From Desulfomonile tiedjei (GTDB taxonomy: Bacteria; Desulfobacterota; Desulfomonilia; Desulfomonilales; Desulfomonilaceae), in assembly GCA_016218715.1 (NCBI GenBank), contig JACRDG010000099.1, positions 21,880 through 85,879 of the forward strand: 64,000 bases of DNA, in the 5' to 3' direction. A program made the position numbers and the translations under genes. The notes beneath the pieces are model-generated. The model did no database searches and was not told the DNA's origin. It saw only the letters and a program-made list of their open reading frames with translations. Of this stretch, positions 28,369 through 38,824 are shown in pieces. The number at the start of each line of letters is the position of its first letter. Within the stretch, counting starts at the first letter, position 1.

Positions 28369-28830
28369 TCGTCAGATTCCTCCTTCTTTCAATTTCATCG
28401 GAGACGGTAGAAGGTCAGGGGGCAATCCCGTCCGGTCACTCTCACATCCCACCACTCAGCCTCCGCTGGGACGGTCATGGATGCGGGAATCGTTCAGCTG
28501 CAGCGCCCACATTCGCCAGCTGTTTTCTTCCCCTCGGTGATGCCGCGCTGCCGCGAAAGATCTGCGCGCCGGCATCGGTTGTTGACTCGCGTTAACCTGG
28601 TCTTTCCACTGCTGCTCCCCCCACTTGCCTCGGTCTATTTGAATGGAGCGTCGAACTGCCACGAGCATCGGTTTGTTGACGTCATGACAGGGTCCCCGGG
28701 GAACATTCAAGTACAATCATAGCAGTTAGAGGGGAGTCAGGGAAGCGGTGGGACGATGCGCGGTAGCGGCCGAGGGTGAACTCGCATCCGTTCGGGCTGC
28801 GCAGGCTGGCTCAGGGGGCTGGGTTCCGCG

Positions 28831-29100
28831 CTAGAACATCTCGTCCGATTCGTCCGGATCGTCCGATACGTGCCCTCGGGTGTAGAGGGTCTTGTAGCGC
28901 TCCTCCAATTCGGGAAGGTCGAAACAGCCGCTACATTCCTGACCTTCTTCAGGTACAGCCGCTTCTATCCTCACTTCGAGGCCCAGTGACTCGTACACTT
29001 CCTTCATCTCGGACAGGCGAGGCTCTTCCGCGGTGAAGCGTCGTTCCCATCCTTCTTGAGTGAGTTTCTTGTGCCGTTCCCTCATCTGTTCACGGTCCAT
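28831..29100 (-). CDS. Hypothetical protein (89 aa)
   Basis: MDREQMRERHKKLTQEGWERRFTAEEPRLSEMKEVYESLGLEVRIEAAV...ECSGCFDLPELEERYKTLYTRG. Confidence 0.65.
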   Translation of the reverse strand: MDREQMRERHKKLTQEGWERRFTAEEPRLSEMKEVYESLGLEVRIEAAVPEEGQECSGCFDLPELEERYKTLYTRGHVSDDPDESDEMF

Positions 29101-29189
29101 CACAAGCCCCTCGGATGACTGCATCCCCTATCCAGACTGTTCCGGCATCGCTCTTGGGTAACTTCTCGTATGGAGACGAGGGCGCGGTA

Positions 29190-30095
29190 TTACCGCTCCC
29201 ATTGCTCCTTGACATCCCCGTCGAAGCCCACGTACAGGATTTCCTTTCCTCGTGCTGCGGCCAGGACAGCGCGGGCCGTATTCCGCCTCTCCTCAGGGGT
29301 CAACCCCATGTGCAAGGCGTACTCACCGAGGAATCGGAGCCGGTCGGTGGCTCGCAGCGCTAAAGGAGTAGACAAGAAAATCTGGAGCAGGTTCTTGATC
29401 CGTTTCCGCTCCGGAACCTCCCAGTACTCGCGGACCGCGTCATAATCCAGGAGAAAGAACCGGGGCATGTGCGGTTCGAGATTGGCTTGAGCGCAGGCTC
29501 GCGGGTTCTGATGCTCTCCAGACTCCCGCGGTAATGCATCCCGAGAAATGAGAATGTTGCAGGTCTTCAGGTCCGAGTGAAAGATCCCCGCCGCGTGCAT
29601 GCATCCGATAAACCGCCCGAACAGGACCGTGAATTCTCTTTTCTCGGAAATGGGCCAGTTGTCGCGTTCTCTGCCCAGGATGTACCGGTCCATCTCCGTG
29701 GCATGCGGGATGACTTCCATCACAACCCATTCCGACCGCGTCAGGCCCGCCCGTTTCTCTCTGACGTAAGCCAGGGGCGCTGCGGCTCCGACACGGGCGT
29801 CGGTGAGTCGCCATCCGTTTCGGTACGTTCGCCATCCTTGAGTCGGTCGGAATAAACCCTTTATCGCGTGACGCCACCCTCGCCAGCGGAACTCCTTGAC
29901 GCAGACCGTCGGAAAGCCGGCGATCTCCACAAGCGTTACCGCACTCTCCGGGCTGTCTTTCATGACCGACCCGGATTTGACGGCGAGCTGGCGGCCATGC
30001 TCCTCAATGCACGACCGGACAAAATCAGGCAGGAGGTCGTCCTGCGCGTCGAGAATCCGCGTGGCTGTCGGATGAATTTTCAGGGACAGGCTCAA
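29190..30095 (-). CDS. Lipopolysaccharide kinase (WaaP/InaA-like) family protein
   Basis: IFHSDLKTCNILIS catalytic loop, FFLLDYDAVREYW metal-binding Asp; beside LPS-core glycosyltransferases. Confidence 0.82.
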   Translation of the reverse strand: MSLSLKIHPTATRILDAQDDLLPDFVRSCIEEHGRQLAVKSGSVMKDSPESAVTLVEIAGFPTVCVKEFRWRGWRHAIKGLFRPTQGWRTYRNGWRLTDARVGAAAPLAYVREKRAGLTRSEWVVMEVIPHATEMDRYILGRERDNWPISEKREFTVLFGRFIGCMHAAGIFHSDLKTCNILISRDALPRESGEHQNPRACAQANLEPHMPRFFLLDYDAVREYWEVPERKRIKNLLQIFLSTPLALRATDRLRFLGEYALHMGLTPEERRNTARAVLAAARGKEILYVGFDGDVKEQWER

Positions 30096-30099
30096 CTCC

Positions 30100-30996
30100 C
30101 TATCCGTTCGTCCGGTTGAGAATACCGCAGGCGTGCATGATCCTGTATTTGAGGTAATAGCGCCAGCTTCTCAGACGCAGGGGGGTCCTGCGGACCGAAC
30201 TGCGGAACCACTTCAGGGCTTCCGTGAGATCTCCGGCCTTGACATGGGCACGGCCGAAGGAGATGTCGTGATCGGACATAGTCCGAAGAAAAACCGGGCG
30301 CGGGATACGCTCGGGGTCGTAGTTCTTCATGAGGATATCGTACGTATCGGTCCGAACGCCGATCCGATTGTGGCTCGTGTTGGACTCATAGAAGCGGATG
30401 AACACGAGCGGCTGGTCATAATAAGCGATGGGATACGCGGCAGCGATCTTGAGCCAGACGTCGAATTCGTCTGCAAAGCGATAAGAGGGCGGAAAGCCCT
30501 TAATCTCCTCAAACACCTCTTTTCGGATCATGACGGAAGACGTGTGGATGAAACTCTCCGCGAACTCCTTGACGAGAAGGTCCCCCTTGATCCACGCCGC
30601 ACGCCGCGGACGTCCATGGTGCTTTCCCAATCGCACGTGGCGAGTCGCCACCAATCCCACGTCCGCGTTTGCCGCGACGAATTTCGCCTGAACCTCGAGT
30701 TTCTCGGGCGCCCAGAGATCGTCATGATCCAGAAACGCGAACCATCGGCCGCGCGCTATGGCCGCCCCGTTGTTCCTGGAGGTCGCGATGCCCTGGTTTT
30801 CCTGTTCCAGCACCCGGAGATCGGTCTGCGCCGCGAGCCATTCGGTGGTACCGTCACCGGAGCCGTCGTTCACCACAATAATCTCGAAATCTCGAAAGGT
30901 CTGTTGCCGCACAGACGCTACCGTCTCCTTCAACAGCTCCAATCGGTTGAAGGTGGGAATAATCACACTGACGAACGGCGGCTTATCTGAAGGCAT
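30100..30996 (-). CDS. Glycosyltransferase family 2
   Basis: VSVIIPTFNRLELLKETVASVRQQTFRDFEIIVVNDGSGDGT...WFAFLDHDDLWAPEKLE. Confidence 0.92.
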   Translation of the reverse strand: MPSDKPPFVSVIIPTFNRLELLKETVASVRQQTFRDFEIIVVNDGSGDGTTEWLAAQTDLRVLEQENQGIATSRNNGAAIARGRWFAFLDHDDLWAPEKLEVQAKFVAANADVGLVATRHVRLGKHHGRPRRAAWIKGDLLVKEFAESFIHTSSVMIRKEVFEEIKGFPPSYRFADEFDVWLKIAAAYPIAYYDQPLVFIRFYESNTSHNRIGVRTDTYDILMKNYDPERIPRPVFLRTMSDHDISFGRAHVKAGDLTEALKWFRSSVRRTPLRLRSWRYYLKYRIMHACGILNRTNG

Positions 30997-31055
30997 GTGA
31001 AACCGGTTTCAAGACCTCGGAAGCGGTTCAAGCAGTGCAGGAGGCTACTTCTTGA

Positions 31056-31088
31056 GAGAAGGCGCTTCGCGTGTGACGAAGCCTTCTC
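31056..31088. terminator. Hairpin between heptosyltransferase and GT2 genes
   Basis: GAGAAGGCGCTTCG-CGTGTGA-CGAAGCCTTCTC. Confidence 0.45.
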
Positions 31089-31139
31089 GCCGTTGCCCTT
31101 TCCCCCACACGCGGAAAGGGTTCAGCGAGATAGGAGTCC

Positions 31140-32252
31140 CTACAGAGAAGCCCGGCGATGACCTGCTTGCAGGCGGTTCGCTGCTAGTAGCTCTTCCGCC
31201 TTCTCCAACACCGCTTCAGGGGTGATGCTTCTCATACAGGGATGGTCGGGCAGCGGGCAGCGGTAGTGACGGCATGGCGCGCACGTCGCGGTCCCTTGAA
31301 TGATGGCCGCCTGCGGCCCGTACGGCGCGGTGGCCCCCGGCACGGTCGGACCGAACACGGTCAAGACTCGGGACGACGCTGCCACCGCGAGATGGGCGCT
31401 CCCCGTGTCGTTGGAAATGACCATTTCCCCGAGTCTCATTACCGCCATCGAGACCATCATGTCTGCCTTTCCCGCGAGGTTCACCGCTCCGGCGAGGCTC
31501 ATGCCGGAAATGATGTCCGTCACGAGATCTCGCTCGGCCGGAGCTCCCAAAAAAACGACCGAGGCTTTGAGTCGCTCCATGAGGAGGTCCGCCAATCGAG
31601 AAAAGTAATCCTTGGGCCACCTCTTCGCTTCGGAGTTCACAGAGCCGGGACACAGACAGAGAACAGGACGCGTCACGTCCGCCCCTTCGGAAAGGAGGAG
31701 TTCCCGTGCGCGCTGGAGACTACTTTCTCCGAGAGAAACCGAGCAGTCCGGCGCGTCCGAGGCCGAATGGCCGTCCAAGCCGAAACGCTTAGCAACGAAG
31801 TCCGTGATGGCAAGATAGTAGAAGACCTGATGTTTAAGTCGGATCTCATGAGTGAGCGGAACCTTGACGTTCAGCAACGGCCCGCGCAGGTCGGTCGGGT
31901 AACCGAGTCGCACCGGGATCCCAGCCAACCATGCCGTCAATGCGCTCTCGAAGGCGTTCTGGAAGAGAACGGCCATGTCGAACTTCAGGCCGGCAAGTCT
32001 CCGGCTCATGACCACGGGTCGCCTCAGGACGCCTCCGCGATCGCGGTCGAAGATGATGACCTCATCGGGGACCTCTGTGGCTCGGAGGAGGGGTTCCAAA
32101 CCCGGAGCGGCCCAGATACAAATCTCCGATGACGGGAAGATTCTCCTGAGTTCCCTTAGAGCCGGGACGCTCATCACCGTGTCGCCGACCCAGTTGGTCC
32201 CACGAACCACGATGCGAGAGGGAATGGGAGGCCGCCCGAGCCCGCGTTTCAT
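31140..32252 (-). CDS. waaF: ADP-heptose:LPS heptosyltransferase II-like (GT9)
   Basis: IVVRGTNWVGDTVMSVPALRELRRIFP, LCPGSVNSEAKRWPKDYFSRLADLL, ISNDTGSAHLAVAASSRVLTVFGPT. Confidence 0.9.
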   Translation of the reverse strand: MKRGLGRPPIPSRIVVRGTNWVGDTVMSVPALRELRRIFPSSEICIWAAPGLEPLLRATEVPDEVIIFDRDRGGVLRRPVVMSRRLAGLKFDMAVLFQNAFESALTAWLAGIPVRLGYPTDLRGPLLNVKVPLTHEIRLKHQVFYYLAITDFVAKRFGLDGHSASDAPDCSVSLGESSLQRARELLLSEGADVTRPVLCLCPGSVNSEAKRWPKDYFSRLADLLMERLKASVVFLGAPAERDLVTDIISGMSLAGAVNLAGKADMMVSMAVMRLGEMVISNDTGSAHLAVAASSRVLTVFGPTVPGATAPYGPQAAIIQGTATCAPCRHYRCPLPDHPCMRSITPEAVLEKAEELLAANRLQAGHRRASL

Positions 32253-32305
32253 GTTACCGTCGTCCCTGCAAGTCTTTGTACCATGCCACGTCGCGGAGAC
32301 CGTTC

Positions 32306-32494
32306 CTAAGAGCCGGCTTCGGTCTTGTCCAACGGGATTGCCTCATCGATGAGCATAATCGGGATATCGTCTTTGATGAGGTACTTCAAATGGCACGCGT
32401 GGCAGATCAGGCCATCGCTGTTATCGGTGAGGACCAGGTCTCCCTTGCATTTAGGGCAGACGAGAATTTCCAACAACTTCTGGTTTACAGCCAT
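32306..32494 (-). CDS. Trm112-family protein
   Basis: KLLEILVCPKCKGDLVLTDNSDGLICHACHLKYLIKDDIPIMLIDEA. Confidence 0.92.
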   Translation of the reverse strand: MAVNQKLLEILVCPKCKGDLVLTDNSDGLICHACHLKYLIKDDIPIMLIDEAIPLDKTEAGS

Positions 32495-32664
32495 AGGTCA
32501 CCTTGCAACGTCAACCTTTACCCGGCCTGCCCCGGAGTCCGACCTCTCCGGCATCGACGCTCCGAAACAACCACTCCCGGACACTTCCCGGTCGTACGGT
32601 TTATATAACGAGCCGGCAAAAGGCGCAAGGTCTCCCGCGATTTTCAATGCGCCGCACAGTACCA

Positions 32665-34569
32665 TTATGACGCGGGTTCGGATAATTCGTCTCCGGTGCG
32701 GTCTACACCGTACCCACCAAGGGCCATGACCCTGGACTTGAACGAGGCACCGCGCATGACATCGAGCAAAGTCAGTATCTTCTGGTCCGCGAGGTATTCT
32801 TCCGGGATGACCAGATCGTATTCCTCAGTCGCGACGGGGATGAAATCCAGACCGAGCGCTCTCGCCGCGGACAGCACTCCCATCCCCGCATCCGCGACGC
32901 CGGACAGGACCGCGACCGCCACCGAAGTATGTGTGTACTCCTCCATGCGGTAGCCTTTGATGCCCGAGGGGTCCAGGCTCGCGCGATCGAGATGGTAGTC
33001 CAGGAGCACCCTGGTTCCGGCACCTGCCTGACGGTTGATGAAGGTCACGTCGTCTCGCAGCAGATCCTCGAAGGTGGTGATTCCCTTGGGATTGCCTTTG
33101 CGAACGATGAAGCCTTGCTCTCGGGTTACTCCACGAAAGAGCTTCACCGGTATGTCCGGAATATACTTCCGGATGTAAGACCAGTTGTACACACCGGTTT
33201 CCAGGTCCAGCAGGTGAGAGGTGGCAAGATGAGCGCTGCGGCTCTTTAGAGCCATGAGCCCGCCAAGGCTCCCCACGTGGCTGGACGAAAGGAAGACGTT
33301 GTACGGAATGAGTTCGTCAGCCAAGACATCCAGCGTGAGATCGTGGCTCCCGATAATCACGACCGTCCGCTCGATCTGGGGAGCAGGCCTGAGCAGCTCA
33401 ACCGAAACGGCCGCAGCCTGTTCGATCCCCTCGCTGCTCGCGGGGATACGAATGATGCCGTCCGCCCTGGTGAGCGTTGTGATAGAACCGGCGCCCCTCG
33501 GTAATGGAGCGGCAACCACCCGTTCCCCCACTTTGCCGAGCTTCACCCGGAAAAACTCCTCACGGCCGAGCTTGGAAGTGACCTTCCTCGCAGTATGCGC
33601 CACGATGGATGGTCTGCGGTCCTGGGAGACCCCGAGCATGGTTTCCAGCACGGGCACACCGAAGACCTCGAAGGAGAGCACTGCTGAAACGGGAAACCCA
33701 GGATTACCCATGACCGGTTTCCCTTCCACCATGCCCAGGATGGTGGGTTTGCCGGGCATCATGGCCACACCGTGGACGAACACTTCGCCGAGTTCCCTGA
33801 TGGCGGCAGCGGTGAAATCTTCGCTCCCTGCGGAAGACCCCGCGTTGATAACTATCAGATGCGCATCGGAGCGGACGCCCTCCAGGATCGTCTGCTTCAC
33901 TACCTCAAATTGATCCTGAACAATGGAGTGCCGAACGGGTATCCCGCCCGCAGCTTCGACGATTCCGGCGAGAATGACAGTGTTGTACTCGACTATTTTG
34001 CCCGGCTCCGGTTCGCCGTGGACAAGGATCTCCGGAGCTACCAATTCGGACCCGGTCGGGATGAGGAGGACGCGCGGCTTCTCCTTGACCTCCACCGAGA
34101 GAACGCCCCCGGCCAGCAAGGCACCCATTTCGTACGCCGTGATGTGATGATGGCCCGGCAGAATCATCTCGGACGCGACGAAATCTTCGCCGACCCGCCG
34201 CACGTTTTGCCACGGGACTACTCCCTGTTCGATCTCGAAATTCTCGTCGTCCTGGAAATTTACGTTTTCGATTATGACGACAGCGTCGGTAGCCGGCGGC
34301 ATGGGGCGACCGGTATTCACCGGCCATGCCTCGCGGCCGATCCTCAAGGTAATCGGCGAATCCGGCCCGGCCCCGAAGGTGCGCTCCGCCTGGACCGCAA
34401 ACCCGTCCATGGCAGCAGCGTGGAAACTGGGTGAGGAAAGCCGCGCGTGTACCGGCGCGGCAGTGACGCGGCCCAATGCGTCCGTCACCGGGATACGTTC
34501 AGACCCGGGAAAGACGCTCCTGTTCAGACGCGCCAAGAAGATGGCCAGCGCTTCCGCCGGCGGCTTCAT
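32665..34569 (-). CDS. MoeA-like molybdopterin molybdotransferase fused to C-terminal periplasmic-binding-protein-like domain
   Basis: SFHAAAMDGFAVQAERTFGA, GEPEPGKIVEYN, VHGVAMMPGKPTILG, GNPGFPVSAV; C-terminal GSHDLTLDVLADELI...NRQAGAGTRVLLDYHLD...GVADAGMGVLSAARALGLDFIPVATEEYDLVIPE. Confidence 0.9.
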   Translation of the reverse strand: MKPPAEALAIFLARLNRSVFPGSERIPVTDALGRVTAAPVHARLSSPSFHAAAMDGFAVQAERTFGAGPDSPITLRIGREAWPVNTGRPMPPATDAVVIIENVNFQDDENFEIEQGVVPWQNVRRVGEDFVASEMILPGHHHITAYEMGALLAGGVLSVEVKEKPRVLLIPTGSELVAPEILVHGEPEPGKIVEYNTVILAGIVEAAGGIPVRHSIVQDQFEVVKQTILEGVRSDAHLIVINAGSSAGSEDFTAAAIRELGEVFVHGVAMMPGKPTILGMVEGKPVMGNPGFPVSAVLSFEVFGVPVLETMLGVSQDRRPSIVAHTARKVTSKLGREEFFRVKLGKVGERVVAAPLPRGAGSITTLTRADGIIRIPASSEGIEQAAAVSVELLRPAPQIERTVVIIGSHDLTLDVLADELIPYNVFLSSSHVGSLGGLMALKSRSAHLATSHLLDLETGVYNWSYIRKYIPDIPVKLFRGVTREQGFIVRKGNPKGITTFEDLLRDDVTFINRQAGAGTRVLLDYHLDRASLDPSGIKGYRMEEYTHTSVAVAVLSGVADAGMGVLSAARALGLDFIPVATEEYDLVIPEEYLADQKILTLLDVMRGASFKSRVMALGGYGVDRTGDELSEPAS

Positions 34570-35848
34570 GTCGAGATAGATGTTCCTCCTCAATGCTCTC
34601 CTCCAGCCACGGGGCAAACAGATTTACCGTAACCTCGTCACCTTTGTACAGTCCTTCGCAATCCGGTGCTATCCGAACGAATCCGTGGGCCCGCACCATG
34701 GACGAGATCATCCCGGACTTGCCGGGCACCGGCACGGCCATAACGAGGTCGCCGCTCTTCTGCAACCGCACGCGGACAAAGTCGGTCCTCCCTTCCCGCG
34801 AAGGGCAATTCCGGCTCAGCACAGCCCTGAACGTCGCATGCAAATAGGGTCTTCGTTGGGCCTCTCCCTCGAGTCGGCGCATGAGCGGCACGACAAATTG
34901 TTCGAAACAGACCATCGCGGAGACAGGATGGCCGGGAAGCCCCACCACAGGATGATGTCCCATCCGACCCAGGATGAGCGGCTTTCCGGGAGAGACGGAA
35001 ACCCCATGCACGAGGATTTCCGCATCCTTGTATCTTTGAATGGCCTCGATGACGTGATCTCGGCTCCCCATTGAACTGCCTCCCGAGACAACCACCACGT
35101 CCGATTCACGCATCGCCTTCTCCAGCAAGGAGGCAAGAGCGTTGAGCCGATCCGGCGCGATCCCCATCCAGACCGGTGTCCCGTGGGCTTCTCGGATCAT
35201 GGCGGACAGGGAGTGGCGGTTGACATCCCGCACGCAGCCCGGGGGAGGTTCCTGTTCGATGGGAACTATCTCGTCCCCGGAACTGATCAGCGCGACACGC
35301 GGCCTGCGATATACCTTGACGGACCCGCGTCCCATCGCGGCCAACAGACCGAGGTCCTGGGGAAGCAGGCGATGTCCGCCGGAGAGGAGGGTCTCTCCAC
35401 TCTTGAAGTCCTCTCCCTTGCGTACGACGTTCTCGTAGGGTGCCACCGCCTTACAGATCTCGACCGTATTTTCGTCCAGCTCCTCGGTCTGCTCGATCAT
35501 CACCACGGCATCGGCACCGGCGGGGAGCGCGCCGCCAGTCCAGATGCGGATTGCTTCTCCTCGCTTGAGCTTGAGACTGTGGATTTCACCCATGGAGATC
35601 TCACCGACGACGCGAAGCAGGCCGGGAGAGGTCTCGGTGGCGCCAAAGGTGTCTGACGATCGCACCGCGACTCCGTCCATGGTGGACCGATGGAACGACG
35701 GCAGGTCGTGTCGGGCCTTTACAGGTTCGGCGAGAACCCGGAAGAGCGCTTCGTCAAGGGGGGTCTCTTCGACGTCCAGAGGACCGAAGCCGGTGAGAAC
35801 TGCCCGAGCCTCGTGGGGAGAGAGCACCCGGAGAAAGGGTTTCAACAT
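34499..35848 (-). CDS. moeA: Molybdopterin molybdotransferase MoeA
   Basis: SFHRSTMDGVAVRSSDTFGA, GDEIVPIEQEPPPGCVRDVN, VSGGSSMGSRDHV, GVSVSPGKPLILG, GLPGHPVSAMV; overlaps the next moeA-like gene. Confidence 0.92.
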   Translation of the reverse strand: MLKPFLRVLSPHEARAVLTGFGPLDVEETPLDEALFRVLAEPVKARHDLPSFHRSTMDGVAVRSSDTFGATETSPGLLRVVGEISMGEIHSLKLKRGEAIRIWTGGALPAGADAVVMIEQTEELDENTVEICKAVAPYENVVRKGEDFKSGETLLSGGHRLLPQDLGLLAAMGRGSVKVYRRPRVALISSGDEIVPIEQEPPPGCVRDVNRHSLSAMIREAHGTPVWMGIAPDRLNALASLLEKAMRESDVVVVSGGSSMGSRDHVIEAIQRYKDAEILVHGVSVSPGKPLILGRMGHHPVVGLPGHPVSAMVCFEQFVVPLMRRLEGEAQRRPYLHATFRAVLSRNCPSREGRTDFVRVRLQKSGDLVMAVPVPGKSGMISSMVRAHGFVRIAPDCEGLYKGDEVTVNLFAPWLEESIEEEHLSRHEAAGGSAGHLLGASEQERLSRV

Positions 35849-36058
35849 GGCGCGTCCTGTTTGATCCTGGCCAAAAGGGGATGATTGTGACAGCCAACTA
35901 TACCAACAAGAGGTACCTGTGTCAAAAATGTCTGAACTCTCTCCCGTCCGCGTTGTGCGAAGTTCCGGGAGATTTTTCAGCAAGGATACACTCCGATCTG
36001 GTATGCTAGCGGCCTGACACAATGTCTTGTCTTTCCCCCATTCCAGTGGAACGATGTC

Positions 36059-37363
36059 ATGGATGACAGCTCGCGCGGTAAGGTGCTGACGTATCGGTGG
36101 CTGATCTTCTGGGTCATGGCCATCGCGTACATCTTTGTATACTTCCACCGGCTCTGCCCTGCCGTCGTCGCGGTCGATTTGCAACAGGCCTTCTCCGCGA
36201 CCGGCGGCTTCATGGGTATTCTTGCGTCGGCCTACTTCTATCCGTACGCGCTCATGCAGTTCCCCGCGGGATTGCTTTCCGACTCCCTGGGCCCGCGCCT
36301 GAGCGTCAGCATCTTCCTCGCCGTCGCAGCCGCCGGGAGTATCATCTTCGGATTGTCCCCCAACGGAGAGGTTGCCGTGGCCGCGCGAGTCCTGGTGGGA
36401 CTCGGAGTGTCCATGGTCTTTATCCCGATCATGAAGATCCTCTCCCAGTGGTTCCGCGTTCGGGAGTTCGCGTTCATGGTCGCGTGCGTGACCACCATGG
36501 GAGGCGTTGGAGCCTTGACCGCGGCGACGCCCCTCGCGCTCATGACAGGCTGGTTGGGGTGGCGCGTGTCCTTTGAAATCATCGGCGCGGCGACGGCTGT
36601 GATGGCGGTGCTCGTCTGGTTCTTCGTGAGAAACCGTCCTGAAGACGTCGGCTGGCCCTCCATATCGGAAATAGATCACCTGGGGCCCGGGATGTCCGCG
36701 CCTCCAGTGGTCATCCCTCTCTGGGAAGGGGCACGTCGCGTCGTCACCGAGAAGTATTTCTGGCCCATTGCCATCTGGTTCTTTTTCCTCGTGGGGATCT
36801 TTTTCGGCTTTGGCGCACTCTGGGCAGGCCCGTATCTGATCCAAGTGTACGGGATGTCCCGGGCGGAAGCGGGGAACGTTCTCAACATGATCGCGGTCGG
36901 CCTGATCGTCGGGAGCCCGCTCGTGAGCGTACTGTCGGACAAGGTCTTTCATAGCCGGAAAAAGGTGCTCGTGCTCGCGTCGATCTGCGTGAATCTCGAA
37001 CTCCTCTTCTTGAACTTCTTCCCCAGCGGATTGCCGCAGCCGGTCATTTACGTATTCTTCTTTGTGTTTTGCGTCTGCTCGTCAGCTATTGTAGTGATCG
37101 GATTCACCACCACCAAGGAGTTGTTTCCCGTGGAAATCGCCGGGACATCGGTCGGCACGGTGAATCTCTTCCCGTTTCTGGGCGGCGCGATCATGCAACC
37201 ACTCCTCGGCTGGATTCTGGAACAATACCCCAAGACTGCGTCCGGAGCTTATTCTCTTCAAGGGTACCAGGCGTTGCTCGTGACGCTCTTCGCCGCGTCG
37301 CTCATCGCGACGGCAAGCACCTTCTTCATGAAAGAAACCTTCCCCGGCCTGGGGAAGCGGTAG
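36059..37363 (+). CDS. MFS transporter
   Basis: Multiple TM segments; YFYPYALMQFPAGLLSDSLGPRLS. Confidence 0.9.
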   Translation: MDDSSRGKVLTYRWLIFWVMAIAYIFVYFHRLCPAVVAVDLQQAFSATGGFMGILASAYFYPYALMQFPAGLLSDSLGPRLSVSIFLAVAAAGSIIFGLSPNGEVAVAARVLVGLGVSMVFIPIMKILSQWFRVREFAFMVACVTTMGGVGALTAATPLALMTGWLGWRVSFEIIGAATAVMAVLVWFFVRNRPEDVGWPSISEIDHLGPGMSAPPVVIPLWEGARRVVTEKYFWPIAIWFFFLVGIFFGFGALWAGPYLIQVYGMSRAEAGNVLNMIAVGLIVGSPLVSVLSDKVFHSRKKVLVLASICVNLELLFLNFFPSGLPQPVIYVFFFVFCVCSSAIVVIGFTTTKELFPVEIAGTSVGTVNLFPFLGGAIMQPLLGWILEQYPKTASGAYSLQGYQALLVTLFAASLIATASTFFMKETFPGLGKR

Positions 37364-37369
37364 GGCGTT

Positions 37370-38275
37370 TTGCAAGCGGGCCGCGGGGACAACCCGTCGA
37401 AGATCCTGGTCGTCCGTCCGGGTGCACTTGGCGACACCATCCTGACCTTGCCTCTCGTCGAATCGATCCGCCACGATTATCCCCATGCGCGAATAACCCT
37501 CCTCGGCAACCGAACGTACCGGGATATCCTCCCTTCAGCGATTGAACTGATCCCGTTCGATGGGCCGGAGTGGCTGTGGCTCTTCTCATCCGACGAACAA
37601 GCCGTGCCGGCCCATGCCCCGCGTTTCGACCGCGCGTACGTGATCCTCCAACACCCGGAACAAGTAGCCGGAAACCTCCGCCGAGCGGGAACACCACACA
37701 TATGCACGGCCTCGCCTGCACCCGAAGGCGCCTCTCACCTCGTGGCCCAAATCCATCTCGCACTGGGATTCCCGGTCCCGCCCCGGCGACCGTCTCTCCT
37801 GCATCTCGCGCAACCTGGGAAGCATGATCTGATCTGGATGCACCCCGGGAGCGGCAGCGCGACCAAATGCCTCCCCCTGGATCTCATGATCCGCGTCGTA
37901 GAAACCCTGCAACGGCGAACCGGCTATCGCCTGGCAATGACCCTGGGCGAGGACGACGCCTTCCTCACCGCTTCGGATCAGTGGTCCCACCTTACAGGGC
38001 TTCCCGGGCTCGAAATCTTCCACAGCCGCGCCCTCGCTGATATCGCGGCCAACCTGGCAGGGGCCGCTATCTACGTGGGGAACGATTCCGGGATCAGTCA
38101 CTTTGCCGCGGGGCTAGGTGTGCGGTCCCTGGTCTTCTTCGTCACCACCGATCCCGTGGGATGGTCCCCTTGGGTCCCGGCCGAGCAGCTCTGCTCGGCC
38201 GATCTGCGCGGCGACGATCGCGACGTCACGATCATCCCCACCGTCATCGAAGACATCCTACAGCGAGTCGTCTGA
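37370..38275 (+). CDS. Glycosyltransferase family 9 (heptosyltransferase-like)
   Basis: KILVVRPGALGDTILTLPLVESIRHDYP, IWMHPGSGSATKCLPLDLMIRVVE, VGNDSGISHFAAGLGVRSLVFFVTTDP; start codon uncertain. Confidence 0.85.
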   Translation: MQAGRGDNPSKILVVRPGALGDTILTLPLVESIRHDYPHARITLLGNRTYRDILPSAIELIPFDGPEWLWLFSSDEQAVPAHAPRFDRAYVILQHPEQVAGNLRRAGTPHICTASPAPEGASHLVAQIHLALGFPVPPRRPSLLHLAQPGKHDLIWMHPGSGSATKCLPLDLMIRVVETLQRRTGYRLAMTLGEDDAFLTASDQWSHLTGLPGLEIFHSRALADIAANLAGAAIYVGNDSGISHFAAGLGVRSLVFFVTTDPVGWSPWVPAEQLCSADLRGDDRDVTIIPTVIEDILQRVV

Positions 38276-38824
38276 TACACCGCGCGATCGGCGAGGCATT
38301 CCCACTCTCCTATCCGAGTCCACCGCAAGACGAAGGACAGGGGAGCAAGGGCGAGGCCTGCCACGATCAGCCGTCAGCAGGTTCCTTGAATGTCACCAGT
38401 TTCGAGCTCATGGGTCCGAAAGCCAAGCGCGTCCAGGAGCCGCGAAACCGCGGTATCGTGCCAGGGGGAAGGAGTGCCGGCTCCGGGGTGCAGATGTGGG
38501 GGGGAGCGCTCGAACGCCTGTTGGGAAGCGGCTCTTTCGTGCCAGCTGCTTCACTGGATCGTTGCGCACGGGGGGTGAAGCGGTCGGTTTGGGAGGGGAT
38601 GGCGGGGCGAGGGCGCGCGTACGTTAAAAAGGTAAGATAATGCTGGTATAATAAGATGTTACATAGATTCACTAAAGTCACATCTTGGAAACCGAGACTT
38701 CAGTTTCATGTCAATTCTAGCTTTTTTTATTAACTCACCAATTATTTGCCATTTTTTTCTTGACAAATTCAAACTGCGCTGAGAAGGTCAGTAGTAACGA
38801 AACGTTGTCTCTTGGAGGGAGGGT

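Noticed and set aside
35849-36952. N-terminal half of the 817-aa ORF at 34499-36952
   Set aside because: Antisense to the MFS transporter and highly charged/His-rich nonsense; the real MoeA start is at 35848.
38118-38640. Overlapping plus-strand ORFs after the GT9 gene
   Set aside because: Overlap the GT9 C-terminus out of frame and have no recognisable domain; likely chance ORFs.
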